This document shows positions 40,512 through 48,816 of a stretch of 64,000 nucleotides of DNA, piece by piece. How positions within the stretch are numbered: position 1 is the first letter of the stretch; each line of letters starts with the position of its first letter. Location of the stretch: positions 62,001 to 126,000 of the forward strand of contig JAIBCL010000006.1 in the NCBI GenBank assembly GCA_019694165.1. Direction: 5' to 3'. A program made the translations under genes and the position numbers. The notes below the pieces were generated by a model, which worked only from the letters and a program-made list of their open reading frames with translations, did not search any database and was not told the DNA's origin. The stretch is from Verrucomicrobiaceae bacterium (GTDB lineage: Bacteria; Verrucomicrobiota; Verrucomicrobiia; Verrucomicrobiales; Verrucomicrobiaceae).

Positions 40512-42521
40512 TCAATCGCCCGCCGCGCCGTCGGTGCCCAGCGACATCAGATACTGCACCACCTCGGCACCTTTCGGCGAGAAGTGCAGCGCCTCTTCGC
40601 CAAGCGAGACATAAAGATTCAGCCCCCGCCAGAAGGTGTTGGGGTCCATCTTGGGTGGCGGGGGCAGCCAGTGCTCGTCTTCGTCCTCCGCATCCTCGGG
40701 ATCCGCGTCCTTGATGCCGCCCTCTGCATCGTCCTCGCCATCACGTTTGTTCCAGTCGAGGTTTGGCGCGTCAAATTTCATCGGCGGCGGCTGCCCGTCA
40801 CCCGCGTCTCCCGCATCATCGGCTTTCGACTTGGTTGCCACGCCACCTTTTCCGGCGTCGGAGGCAGGCGGCGGCGGGATGATGAAATCCTTTGCATCCG
40901 GTTCGATCCCTTGCTCGCGCAGCAGCTTCATCCGCAGTTCCTGCGCCAGCAGTTCGGCCTCCTTGCGTCGTTTTTCCTGGAAGAATTGGAAGGTGCTGTC
41001 GTCGTCGTCCCGGTTCACCCATGCGCGGCCCCACATTTCATCATCAGCCTCCGGTTCACCCATGATGGTGACGAACCACGGGTGCGTGATCCCCGCCAGA
41101 GCCGGGCGCAGGCACTCCACGATCTCCCGCAGCCGTCCGATCATGCGCGGGCCCAGCAGCCAGAGGGATATCCGCCGGTCGCCATTACCCGAGCCGCCTT
41201 GAAATGGTGCCGGAGGTTTGCCCGGCACCGGCTTGGGTACATGGTAGGAGTCCACGCGGCAGCCTTCCGCCCGCGTCATGCCCTGAGCGTCCAGTGCGGC
41301 CTGCAGGCGGCGCGCCACCCACGCGTGTTCCTCGCGACGGAAGGCAGGATTCGCCTGCCAGTCGTCCGTACGCTCGGGGTACTCGCCTCGTGGCCAGCGG
41401 GGATCGCCGGTTCCTTTTTCGCAGACGATCTGCTTCAGTCTCCGCAAAGGGCGCGCCTCCTGCCTGGCGAAGTAGTCGTCCCAGTCCGGCAGCACCACGC
41501 GCAGCATGTCCAGATCCAGTTGCGGCGTCTCACACCCCTCCACCCGCACGCTCCGCAGTTGCGGCGCCCCGGCCAGCGGCGCGAAGTCCTGCGGCCGCTT
41601 GCCGGCCAGATGCAGCGCGTGCAGCGCGGGGCACTCCGCCAGCGACCGCACCTCCTCGAGGTGGTCACTGCGCAGCACCAGATGCGTCAGGTCTGGCAGG
41701 GCCGCCACCGGCGCGGCGCTCACGATGGGGCCCGCGATCACCGCGTTGATCAGCTTGGAGTACCGCTCGATTCCTTCCAGATAGAAAAAGTGATGCGCAT
41801 CCAGCAGCCGCAGATCAGGCATCTCGGGCAGTTGCGCAAAGTCACGCAGACCGCCGTCGCCGTTCGCCAGCCCGCAGTGCAGCGTCATCTTCCTCAGCGC
41901 CGGCAGGCGCTTCACGCTCAGGAATCCCAGCGCGGATCCCTGCCAGCAGAGCTCCTCCAGCTCCACCAGCGCCTCCCAGCCCTCGATGCGCGGCCAGGGA
42001 AAGGAGCACTGCACATGCAGCGTGCGCAGTTTCCGGCACAGCGCCACGGGCCGGTAATCTTCCAGCCGCAGCCCTCCCACGGACAGCGTCTTCAGGCCCG
42101 GCACATGCCGCAGCCCGCTGATGTCCATCACCGCGCCGCTCACGCTCAACTGCTCGATTCCCGGCACATGCCGCAGCGCCTCCAGGTCGGCCATGTCGGG
42201 GCCGAAGTTCACACCCTTCACCGCGGGCAGGAACCGCAGGATTTCAAAGTCGCGCAAGGCCCGGTCATCATCGCTGCGCACCGGATAGGTCTCCACCTCC
42301 TCCAGCTTCCCGGCGGTCACACGCGCCGCCTCCGGATTGAGCACCGGCACCCAGGCCGCGTTGTAGCGCCGCGCCTCACGGCGCTTCGCCTGCGTTTTCC
42401 AGTGCCCTGGATAAAACTCCCGCGCGCAATGCTCCAGCAGCAGCAAGATGGAAAACTTCTCCTCCACCGTCCGCTCCGCATCGAGCGCCCACTTCAGGAA
42501 AGCTTCGCCATTGGCCGTCAT
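40512..42521 (-). CDS. Leucine-rich-repeat-like cytosolic protein
   Basis: A 669-residue protein from ATG 42,521 (a TTG at 42,530 is the alternative). After about 100 residues it has degenerate leucine-rich repeats: MADLEALRHVPGIEQLSVSG, ISGLRHVPGLKTLSVGG, ALCRKLRTLHVQC and LAALPDLTHLVLRSDHLEEV, roughly residues 110-355. The C-terminal half lacks repeats; it has a Pro/Asp-rich, low-complexity stretch (IIPPPPASDAGKGG, GDGQPPPMKFDAP) and ends near ALHFSPKGAEVVQYL. No signal peptide. Function unknown; such proteins are common in this phylum and usually mediate protein contacts. Confidence 0.75.
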   Translation of the reverse strand: MTANGEAFLKWALDAERTVEEKFSILLLLEHCAREFYPGHWKTQAKRREARRYNAAWVPVLNPEAARVTAGKLEEVETYPVRSDDDRALRDFEILRFLPAVKGVNFGPDMADLEALRHVPGIEQLSVSGAVMDISGLRHVPGLKTLSVGGLRLEDYRPVALCRKLRTLHVQCSFPWPRIEGWEALVELEELCWQGSALGFLSVKRLPALRKMTLHCGLANGDGGLRDFAQLPEMPDLRLLDAHHFFYLEGIERYSKLINAVIAGPIVSAAPVAALPDLTHLVLRSDHLEEVRSLAECPALHALHLAGKRPQDFAPLAGAPQLRSVRVEGCETPQLDLDMLRVVLPDWDDYFARQEARPLRRLKQIVCEKGTGDPRWPRGEYPERTDDWQANPAFRREEHAWVARRLQAALDAQGMTRAEGCRVDSYHVPKPVPGKPPAPFQGGSGNGDRRISLWLLGPRMIGRLREIVECLRPALAGITHPWFVTIMGEPEADDEMWGRAWVNRDDDDSTFQFFQEKRRKEAELLAQELRMKLLREQGIEPDAKDFIIPPPPASDAGKGGVATKSKADDAGDAGDGQPPPMKFDAPNLDWNKRDGEDDAEGGIKDADPEDAEDEDEHWLPPPPKMDPNTFWRGLNLYVSLGEEALHFSPKGAEVVQYLMSLGTDGAAGD

Positions 42522-42613
42522 GCCGCGCAATCAACCACAGGTGCCGGTGCTTCCACAACCGCCAAATTTGATTCGCAGGCCGCCGCGCACGGCGTGGAGA
42601 TGAGGCCGGGCGG

Positions 42614-42692
42614 GTCAAAGGATCGTCAAGCAGTCAAGCCTTGCCTTCCGCCATCCCGTCGTGCCGTCGTCCTCCTCCTCGCACTCGTCCTC
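42614..42692. repeat. TTGAC-box array with CTCCTCCTCGCACTCG core, copy 3
   Basis: GTCAA boxes start at 42,614, 42,625 and 42,633 (steps 11 and 8), and the core lies at 42,669-42,692, with 24 bases identical to 39,581-39,604. On the minus strand the boxes start about 90 bases upstream of the LRR gene. Together with the small frame at 42,702-42,842 this accounts for most of the gap 42,522-42,865. Confidence 0.6.
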
Positions 42693-42701
42693 AACGGCCA
42701 C

Positions 42702-42842
42702 TCACTGATCCCAAAGCACCTTGCTCAAATCAAGGAACCCAAATCTGCTCCACCGGTAGCGATTGCGGCGAATGAAATCTACGTCGCCTTCCTCGTTGCC
42801 GGGCACGGCGTTGACCATGCTCGCCAGCTGCGTCAGCGGCAT
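42702..42842 (-). pseudogene. Possible gene fragment, 46 residues
   Basis: A frame reading MPLTQLASMVNAVPGNEEGD, then DFIRRNRYRWSRFGFLDLSK, ending in WDQ. Its composition (aromatic-rich, balanced charges) looks like real protein and unlike the Arg/His-rich shadow frames around it. The frame is open upstream through a CIVC segment without a clear start. I do not recognise a family. It may be the 3' end of a lost gene next to the XRE/DUF2075 operon, or a small gene. Confidence 0.3.
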
Positions 42843-42865
42843 GGGAATGCACACGATGCAAGAGG

Positions 42866-42888
42866 GTGTGTTCTAAACTAGAGCACAC
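42866..42888. promoter_or_regulatory. Operator of the XRE/DUF2075 operon
   Basis: An imperfect palindrome with arms GTGTGTTCT and AGAGCACAC (8 of 9 paired) around AAACT. It lies 41 bases before the XRE start. Read as TGTGTTCTAAACTAGA..., it matches the site at 46,904-46,924 on the opposite strand in 17 of 21 positions. That site lies in front of the second XRE gene of this patch, so both operons probably answer to the same repressor. Confidence 0.7.
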
Positions 42889-42929
42889 ATTCCGCAGATT
42901 CTCGCTAAATAATGGAGGCGTTGTTTCCG

Positions 42930-43166
42930 ATGCCTGCCAGTTCGAAGAACATCGTTGGTGCCCGTGTGCAAGCCGCGCGTTTGCGCGCGAAGCCGCCGTT
43001 GACGCAGGCGCAACTCGCGGAGGCACTTTCGAACGAAGGTGTCGCCATCGACCGGGCTGGCATCTCAAAGATCGAGATCGGTGATCGGTCGGTCTATGAC
43101 TTCGAGGTAAAGGCGCTCGCAAAAGTGCTCGGCGTGACGCTCGATTGGTTGCTCAAGGACGGTTAG
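42930..43166 (+). CDS. XRE-family regulator of the DUF2075 operon
   Basis: A 78-residue protein from ATG 42,930, preceded by GGAGG 12 bases upstream; the ATG at 42,912 has no such site. Its HTH reads LTQAQLAEALSNEGVAIDRA, then GISKIEIGDRSVYDFEVKAL and LGVTLDWLLKDG. It starts 41 bases after the palindromic operator and ends two bases before the helicase gene, so the two form an operon. It differs clearly from the second XRE protein (46,626-46,853). Confidence 0.85.
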   Translation: MPASSKNIVGARVQAARLRAKPPLTQAQLAEALSNEGVAIDRAGISKIEIGDRSVYDFEVKALAKVLGVTLDWLLKDG

Positions 43167-43168
43167 CC

Positions 43169-45199
43169 ATGCCAGCATATTACCGGGCACAGCTTGGCGA
43201 CTTCGTTGCGCGATCGGATGCCGAGTTGCTCGGTCATCTCGCAGCGGCTCAGGGGCGCGAGGGTCACACGTCTGCTTTTACGTCGCAGACAGTGGCCTGG
43301 CAGGAACAGATCACTGCGCTTCGTCGAATGGCATCTCACCTGATCTGCAAACAGCCCAACCGAAGTGCCTGGTATGTGCTGATCGAGTATCCCATTCCTC
43401 GCCGCCAGAAGCGGATCGATGCCGTACTGCTCCATCCATCACGAATCTACTGCCTGGAGTTCAAGACAGGCGATCAAGCTGTGAGTCGAGCTGCTTTGAA
43501 TCAGGTGGAGGACTATGCACTCGATCTTCGCGATTTCCATGCAGCCAGCCTTGGATGTCAGATCGTGCCCGTTCTCGTAGTGAATCAGGCGCGGACTACG
43601 GCTGTTCTCCAATCGAGTGCGACCAGCGACTTGGTGTGGCGACCTGTGATGTCCAGCTACGATGATCTCGCCGTACACATTGAACACATTGAGTCCAGCG
43701 CCGAGGGAGGGAGCGCCTGTCCTTCAGCAGAAAGTTGGGACAGCTCTTCCTATCGACCTGTGCCCACCATTCTGGAAGCAGCAGAAGCGTTGTATGCTGG
43801 GCATGATGTTCGCGACATCGCCTCGGCGGGCGCTGATCCGGGCAATCTCACTCGCACATCGGAGTTCTTGTTTCAGATCGTCGAGCGCGCGAGGCGAAAC
43901 AACGAGAAGGTCATCTGCATCGTGACGGGGGTGCCAGGAGCGGGCAAGACCTTGGCGGGACTGAATCTCGCGCACAATCCAGCAATCCGATCAGCGGGAT
44001 TGCCGAGCGCCGTATTTCTTTCGGGCAACGGACCACTCGTGCGCGTGGTGTCTGCGGCGCTTGCCACCAGCAGCCAGGCTAGAAGCGATGCACGGCGGGA
44101 AGTAGGCACGTTCATTCAGAACGTTCACACTTACATTCGAGACGCGCTTCGTTCACCGTCACCACCACATGAGCATATCGTGATCTTTGATGAGGCACAG
44201 CGTGCCTGGGATGCTACCCAGGTTTCACGCAAGTTCCGACAGCTACGCCAGCGTGGTTTCGATGTGCTTGGTGCCAGCTTCGACTCCATCTCAGAGTCGG
44301 AAATGATGCTTCGTGTGATGGACAAACACGAGGGCTGGGCCGTGCTCGTCGCGCTAGTCGGCGGCGGTCAGGAGATCAATGATGGCGAAGCAGGACTCGA
44401 GGAATGGGGCCGCACTCTCGCCGCCTCGTTTCCACACTGGAAAGTTGCCGCCTCTCCTGTGGTATTGCCGAGTGGACCCGGACTCTCGGGTCATCGCTTG
44501 TTCCATTCTGATCATGGTGATGCTCCCGCTGTTGAAAGTGCCGATGCTTTGCACTTGTCAGCAAGCGTTCGATCGTATCGCGCCGAATCACTTGCCGCAT
44601 GGGTTGATGCGGTACTCGCTGGCGACGGAAATACAGCCAGGACAGAAGCACAGCGGCTCTCCAGCTATCCTCTCGTGATCACACGGAGCTTGGATGCTGC
44701 AAAGGAATGGCTGCACAGTCATCGGCGCGGCGAGCGGCGCGCAGGACTGCTTGCCAGTGCAAATGCTCTTAGACTCCGTGCCGAGGGCATTGAGCTGAGT
44801 CCAGGCTTTCGTGGTAACAAAGGCCAATACGAGAATTGGTTTCTCAATGCCGATGGCGACTTTCGCTCATCAAATCAGCTCGAAGTCGCCGCGAGTCAGT
44901 TCGAGTGCCAGGGCTTGGAGATTGACTGGAGCTGTCTCTGCTGGGGCGAAGACTTTCTGTGGCAATCCAGCGGCGGCTGGTGCTACTCACGGCTTAACGG
45001 CGAGAAACGTGGTCGTGTGCCGCGTGAGATCAAGCAACGCTACTGGCGCAACACTTACCGTGTGCTGCTCACCCGCGCCCGTGAAGGCATGGTGCTCTTT
45101 GTGCCGCACGGTGACGAATCCGATCCGACTCGACCAACGGCGCTGTTCGACGCCACTGCCCGCTATCTCGAAGCCTGCGGAGTGCAATCATTGGGCTGA
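43169..45199 (+). CDS. DUF2075 helicase with N-terminal nuclease-like domain
   Basis: A 676-residue protein from ATG 43,169 (43,145 would overlap the XRE gene). The N-terminal 120 residues carry a PD-(D/E)xK-like pattern: E74, D84 in RIDAVLLHP, and E97-F-K99 in IYCLEFKTG. The ATPase has Walker A GVPGAGKT at 254-261, Walker B IVIFDEAQ (D341, E342), and a C-terminal motif YWRNTYRVLLTRAREGMVLF typical of DUF2075/Schlafen-like superfamily 1 helicases. Expected role: ATP-driven nucleic-acid translocation coupled to cutting. Convergent with the C5 methyltransferase operon; the facing stops are six bases apart. A restriction partner of that methyltransferase is a reasonable inference. Confidence 0.85.
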   Translation: MPAYYRAQLGDFVARSDAELLGHLAAAQGREGHTSAFTSQTVAWQEQITALRRMASHLICKQPNRSAWYVLIEYPIPRRQKRIDAVLLHPSRIYCLEFKTGDQAVSRAALNQVEDYALDLRDFHAASLGCQIVPVLVVNQARTTAVLQSSATSDLVWRPVMSSYDDLAVHIEHIESSAEGGSACPSAESWDSSSYRPVPTILEAAEALYAGHDVRDIASAGADPGNLTRTSEFLFQIVERARRNNEKVICIVTGVPGAGKTLAGLNLAHNPAIRSAGLPSAVFLSGNGPLVRVVSAALATSSQARSDARREVGTFIQNVHTYIRDALRSPSPPHEHIVIFDEAQRAWDATQVSRKFRQLRQRGFDVLGASFDSISESEMMLRVMDKHEGWAVLVALVGGGQEINDGEAGLEEWGRTLAASFPHWKVAASPVVLPSGPGLSGHRLFHSDHGDAPAVESADALHLSASVRSYRAESLAAWVDAVLAGDGNTARTEAQRLSSYPLVITRSLDAAKEWLHSHRRGERRAGLLASANALRLRAEGIELSPGFRGNKGQYENWFLNADGDFRSSNQLEVAASQFECQGLEIDWSCLCWGEDFLWQSSGGWCYSRLNGEKRGRVPREIKQRYWRNTYRVLLTRAREGMVLFVPHGDESDPTRPTALFDATARYLEACGVQSLG

Positions 45200-45205
45200 C
45201 GTGAA

Positions 45206-45481
45206 TTAAAGTTCTTCCCACTGCTGCCGCGCTGGTTGCCAATACTCGATGGAACTGCATCCCCAAGCGCCGACACCAAAATCATCAAGCGGCGCAAAGG
45301 CTCGTTCGTCGCCGCAAGTGTCCGCGACACCTTCTCCGCACACGCGACCATCGTCATCCACAAGGCGGAAGCGATGCACCAGAAGCTCATCTTTTTGCTC
45401 CGAGTAGCTGCGGCTGCACACGGCAGACGGTTTGCCTCGCGGGTCTTCGGTTGTCGTGTAGTCGAGTGTGAGTTTCCACAT
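45206..45481 (-). CDS. Small protein downstream of the C5 methyltransferase
   Basis: A 91-residue frame starting MWKLTLDYTTTEDPRGKP and ending EYWQPARQQWEEL. It contains HRFRLVDDDGRVCGEGVAD and AFAPLDDFGVGAWGCSSIEY, a pattern I have seen in small uncharacterised bacterial proteins with a conserved LDDFG. It starts 26 bases after the methyltransferase stop and is probably in the same transcript. No catalytic motif. It could modulate the modification system; this is only a guess from position. Confidence 0.6.
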   Translation of the reverse strand: MWKLTLDYTTTEDPRGKPSAVCSRSYSEQKDELLVHRFRLVDDDGRVCGEGVADTCGDERAFAPLDDFGVGAWGCSSIEYWQPARQQWEEL

Positions 45482-45507
45482 GCCACGATCAATTTGAGTG
45501 ACAAACT

Positions 45508-46629
45508 TTACGCCGCAAGCGGCACCGCGTTTCCGATCACGCGGTATTGATGGGTGCGCGCTATGGGGAACCGAAACCAATCAGGGAATGTCTGCACACG
45601 AGCGGCCTCGCGCGGGGTGAGGCTGCGCTGCTGGGTGGGATGGGTGAACATGAGGCCGTCCTTGCTCATGTGGGCGACGATGGTGCTGCACGGACGGTTC
45701 CGATGCTGGCGGGTGTAGCGATCCTGGAAGCTGGACTTGTCGTAGGGGAACTCGAATTCCACTCCGCGGTCCCTAATGGCTTGCCTGGAGTTCTCACCTT
45801 CACGGAGCTTCGCGAAGTCGCGCAAGTCGCGTTCGCTGTGTGGACGGGATTCATGGGCCGTGAGCGGGATGTCACGATTCACTTGCAGCACCCGGTAGAT
45901 GAAGTGGCGTCTGTTTCCTCCGGTATGGCGAGCGCGGCGCGTGAGGTCGTACTCCATCGCCTGCGCTCCACCGGGCGAGGCCAGCGCCGGCAGGTCCATG
46001 ATGGCATCGCCGAGGGTGGCACCGACGATGGCCCTTGGCGCCGGATCGAGCTGACCACCAAGGAAACCAGGAACGTCAAGACGGATGCCAATGAAGAGCT
46101 GCCGCTTTCGATTCTGCGGCACGCCGAGCTTCGTGGCGTCCTCTTCTCGGGGCACGACGCGATAGCCGAGAGATCGACCTTCCGCCTGAACGCGCGTGAA
46201 GTATTCGCCGCCGCCAGCACTGCGGATGCCGAGCACGTTCTCCATCACAAACACTTTGGGCTTGAAGTGTGCGACGAACTTCAGGAACTCGCGATAGAGA
46301 TGCCGGCGCGGGTCTTCGACGAGGCGTTTGCCGTGATTCGAGCCATCGACCTGCCGCGCTTGCGAGAATCCCTGGCATGGAGGACCGCCGACGATGACAT
46401 CCACCTCGCGGGTGCCGATGAGCCGCTCCAACTCCCGTGGCGTGAACTTCGTCAGGTCCTTCTCAAGCGCGTGGGGCACGTTGGGAAAGTTTGCTTTGAA
46501 AACCGTGACGGCCTCGTGATTGAAATCAATGGCAGCGAGACACCGAAACTCCGCGCGCTCCATGCCGAGCGAGAATCCACCGCAGCCGCAGAACAGATCG
46601 ATGAAAGTGGGCTTGGGCACGGCCTTCAT
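45508..46629 (-). CDS. C5-cytosine DNA methyltransferase
   Basis: A 373-residue Dcm-type enzyme with all core motifs: FIDLFCGCGGFSLG (I), GGPPCQGFS with catalytic Cys85 (IV), FVMENV (VI), GVPQNRKRQLFIG (VIII), a compact target-recognition region (about 210-300), and RVIGNAVPLAA (X), where it stops at once. It methylates cytosine C5 in an unknown short site. Its ATG overlaps the XRE stop by four bases (46,626-46,629), a layout seen with controller proteins of R-M systems. No classical restriction endonuclease is next to it; the facing DUF2075 protein is the candidate. Confidence 0.93.
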   Translation of the reverse strand: MKAVPKPTFIDLFCGCGGFSLGMERAEFRCLAAIDFNHEAVTVFKANFPNVPHALEKDLTKFTPRELERLIGTREVDVIVGGPPCQGFSQARQVDGSNHGKRLVEDPRRHLYREFLKFVAHFKPKVFVMENVLGIRSAGGGEYFTRVQAEGRSLGYRVVPREEDATKLGVPQNRKRQLFIGIRLDVPGFLGGQLDPAPRAIVGATLGDAIMDLPALASPGGAQAMEYDLTRRARHTGGNRRHFIYRVLQVNRDIPLTAHESRPHSERDLRDFAKLREGENSRQAIRDRGVEFEFPYDKSSFQDRYTRQHRNRPCSTIVAHMSKDGLMFTHPTQQRSLTPREAARVQTFPDWFRFPIARTHQYRVIGNAVPLAA

Positions 46630-46853
46630 AGATCGACCCCCTCGCAGAGTTCGGCGGTTGTGATGCCCAGCGCCTTGGCGAGACGCGCCAAGTTCTTGAT
46701 GCCGGGATTGCGATTGCCACGCTCGATGTCGCTGACGTAGGTGCGGTTGATGTCAGCGAGTTCCGCGAGTTTCTCCTGGGAAATGCCGGCGGCGTCACGA
46801 TGGCGGCGCAGGCTGCGGCCCAGTTTGACGAGGAGAGGATCACGCTTTGGCAT
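46626..46853 (-). CDS. XRE/controller-like regulator of the C5 methyltransferase operon
   Basis: A 75-residue protein from ATG 46,853 (46,880 adds only a random-looking lead). The HTH reads LGRSLRRHRDAAGISQEKLA then INRTYVSDIERGNRNPGI, very like R-M controller (C) proteins and SinR-type regulators. It overlaps the methyltransferase start by four bases. The operator at 46,904-46,924 lies 51 bases upstream. C proteins typically time methyltransferase and restriction expression. Confidence 0.87.
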   Translation of the reverse strand: MPKRDPLLVKLGRSLRRHRDAAGISQEKLAELADINRTYVSDIERGNRNPGIKNLARLAKALGITTAELCEGVDL

Positions 46854-46903
46854 CCGCTGAGACTGCCAAATTGTCGGCAATTAGACCACGGACGATGAGT
46901 GAC

Positions 46904-46924
46904 AATGTTCTAGTTTGGAACACA
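46904..46924. promoter_or_regulatory. Operator of the C5 methyltransferase operon
   Basis: Contains TGTTCTAGTTTGGAACACA, with TGTTC and GAACA half-sites as a dyad. Its reverse complement matches the operator at 42,867-42,887 in 17 of 21 positions. It is upstream of the XRE/methyltransferase operon read leftward. The shared site ties the two convergent operons together. Confidence 0.7.
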
Positions 46925-47072
46925 ACGTTTTCGCCTGCTCTTTGCGCGGGTGGCGAAGGCGGCATCGTTTGTCACCGAGTGCCCACACGGCTGACCAGCC
47001 TCGGAGTCTGTCCGGCAAATGAGTCCAGTCATCACAGTCCTCACGACAGGTGTCGGGGCGAACGGGCCACTT

Positions 47073-47208
47073 CCCCCTCACTGCAGCCCTCTCCCAAAGG
47101 GAGAGGGAGCAGGACGAGGTGCCGCTCGAACTCGCCAAATCTGCTCTGCGAAAGGCGCGGCAGCGCCAGCGTCTCCCTCTCCCACGGGGAGAGGGCTGGG
47201 GTGAGGGA
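47073..47208. repeat. Inverted-repeat element family A, copy 2
   Basis: A 136-base element nearly matching the one at 20,197-20,334: the same CCCTCTCCC-AAA-GGGAGAGGG and CCCTCTCCC-ACG-GGGAGAGGG hairpins at the two ends, and the same GAGCAGGACGA and GCGGCAGCGCC inner pieces. The middle 40 bases differ. The left terminal arm has two changes (CTGCAG for CCCCAG). It lies in the 631-base gap between the XRE gene and ychF. That gap otherwise holds the operator, the core at 47,254-47,277 and no gene. Confidence 0.85.
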
Positions 47209-47253
47209 GTGATTTCTCGTGGTTCGTGTTATTTGCCGGACTGGCTCTCAGGA

Positions 47254-47277
47254 CCGAGGACGAGTGCGAGGAGGAGG
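47254..47277 (-). repeat. Inverted third copy of the CTCCTCCTCGCACTCG core
   Basis: On the minus strand this stretch reads CCTCCTCCTCGCACTCGTCC and CTCGG, the same as 39,583-39,606 and, apart from its last bases, as 42,671-42,692. TTGAC words occur about 30-60 bases to its right but without the fixed spacing of the other arrays. Purpose unknown. Confidence 0.55.
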
Positions 47278-47484
47278 GCGATGGTGCCGGCCTGCGGTGT
47301 CGTCTTGACCATGCATGACCTGCTCCTTGACGCAGCGAGACTCCAACCCACCACGATCGCTCCGGTCTCTGCCACTCTGACCTCTGACCTCTGATCCCTG
47401 ATCTCTGCCTCCCGCCTTCCGTCGCTCCAGCACGCCATCTTTTCAAGTGCGCACCCGGCGCACTGCGCTAGTCTGCGCGCCCTT

Positions 47485-48600
47485 ATGCTCAGAGCTGGTA
47501 TCGTCGGTCTTCCCAATGTTGGCAAATCCACCCTTTTCAATGCGGTCACCCGCACGCGGAAGGCGGAGGCTGCGAACTACCCTTTTTGCACCATCGAGCC
47601 GAACGTCGGCGTGGTCATCGTGCCGGATGAGCGGCTGGCGGCTCTGTCGAAGATCTCCGGCTCGCAGAAGCTGGTGCCGGCGGCGGTCGAGTTTGTCGAT
47701 ATCGCGGGCCTGGTTAAAGGCGCGAGCAAGGGCGAGGGGCTGGGCAACCAGTTTCTGAGCAACATCCGCGAGGTGGACGCGATCGTGCACGTGGTGCGCT
47801 GCTTTGAAAGCTCGGACATCCATCATGTGGATGGCAATGTCGATCCGATCCGCGACATCGACGTGATCAACATGGAGCTGATCTTCGCCGATCTGGAGAG
47901 CGTGAACAAACGCAAGGCCAAGGTCGAGAAGGATGCGAAGCGCGGCAACAAGGAAGCGCAGGTGGAGAACGCGCTGCTCGACCGCCTGCTTCCGCATCTG
48001 GATGCCGGCCGCCCTGCTGTGACGCTGGAGTGCAGCGACGACGAGGCGAAGCTGCTGAAGAGTTTCTTCCTGCTCAGCTCGAAGCCGTGCATCTACGCGT
48101 GCAACGTGTCGGAGGCCGATCTCGCCGCCGCATCGAACAATCCCGACGCCCACGCGCTGGTGGGCAAGGTGCGCAAGCACGTGGCCACGATGCACAGCGC
48201 CGCGGCCGTGGTGATCAGCGCCGCCATCGAGAACGAACTCGTGGACCTGCCCGAGGAGGATGCAAAGGCCTACCTCGCTGATCTCGGCGTCAGCGACAGC
48301 GGTGTCTCGCGCCTGATCAAAGGCGTCTATGACCTGCTCGGCCTCCAGACTTATCTGACGACTGGCGAGAAGGAGACGCGCGCCTGGACCATCAAGAAAG
48401 GCACGAAGGCTCCCCAGGCCGCCGGCGTGATCCACGGCGACTTCGAGCGCGGATTCATCGCCGCGCAGATCGTCCACTACGATGATCTCGTCGCCCTAGG
48501 TTCTGAAGCCAAAGCCCGCGAAGCCGGCAAGCTGCGCATCGAGGGCAAGGAGTATGTCATGAAGGACGGCGACGTGGTGGAGTGGCGGTTCAACGTGTGA
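47485..48600 (+). CDS. ychF: Redox-regulated ATPase YchF (Obg family)
   Basis: A 371-residue protein (family length about 363). G1 loop GLPNVGKST at 8-16, switch region [13 protein letters not shown]3 [20 protein letters not shown], and the C-terminal TGS region with [20 protein letters not shown] and ARAWTIKKG-type sequence are all present. YchF binds ribosomes and hydrolyses ATP in preference to GTP. Well conserved, a chromosomal anchor to the right of the accessory patch. Confidence 0.96.
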   Translation: MLRAGIVGLPNVGKSTLFNAVTRTRKAEAANYPFCTIEPNVGVVIVPDERLAALSKISGSQKLVPAAVEFVDIAGLVKGASKGEGLGNQFLSNIREVDAIVHVVRCFESSDIHHVDGNVDPIRDIDVINMELIFADLESVNKRKAKVEKDAKRGNKEAQVENALLDRLLPHLDAGRPAVTLECSDDEAKLLKSFFLLSSKPCIYACNVSEADLAAASNNPDAHALVGKVRKHVATMHSAAAVVISAAIENELVDLPEEDAKAYLADLGVSDSGVSRLIKGVYDLLGLQTYLTTGEKETRAWTIKKGTKAPQAAGVIHGDFERGFIAAQIVHYDDLVALGSEAKAREAGKLRIEGKEYVMKDGDVVEWRFNV

Positions 48601-48713
48601 GCCGTGATGGACGAACCACGGAATGCACGGATTGGCTTTTGGGATTCCGTGCAGCCGGAGCAGTCCGCCAGGACTTGCGCGTGAGATCCGGTGCTGGTTA
48701 TTGGTGCCGCTTT

Positions 48714-48816
48714 TTTGACAGGATTTGCAGGATCGCAGGATTAACAGGAAATGCCTTGTGACGGATTCTGCCAATACACCTGCTGTGAATCCTGCCAATC
48801 CTGGAATCCTGTCAAA
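48714..48816. repeat. Inverted-repeat element built from CAGGAT words
   Basis: A 103-base element: left arm TTTGACAGGATTTGCAGGAT (from 48,714) and right arm ending AATCCTGTCAAA (48,816) pair over about 29 bases with few mismatches. Each arm is a short tandem of CAGGATT-like words. It sits in the 310-base gap between ychF and the sialidase-fold gene; the rest of that gap shows nothing definite. Elements of this wording are scattered in many bacterial genomes. Confidence 0.65.

Noticed and set aside
40485-42881. 798-residue open frame on the plus strand
   Set aside because: Antisense to the LRR-like gene, low-complexity in Arg, Gln and His.
45547-46740. 397-residue open frame on the plus strand
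   Set aside because: Antisense to the C5 methyltransferase, whose motifs I, IV, VI, VIII and X are complete.
43169-46853. BREX or DISARM locus
   Set aside because: A helicase and a methyltransferase are present, but no PglZ, BrxL, DrmA/B or phospholipase-D gene.
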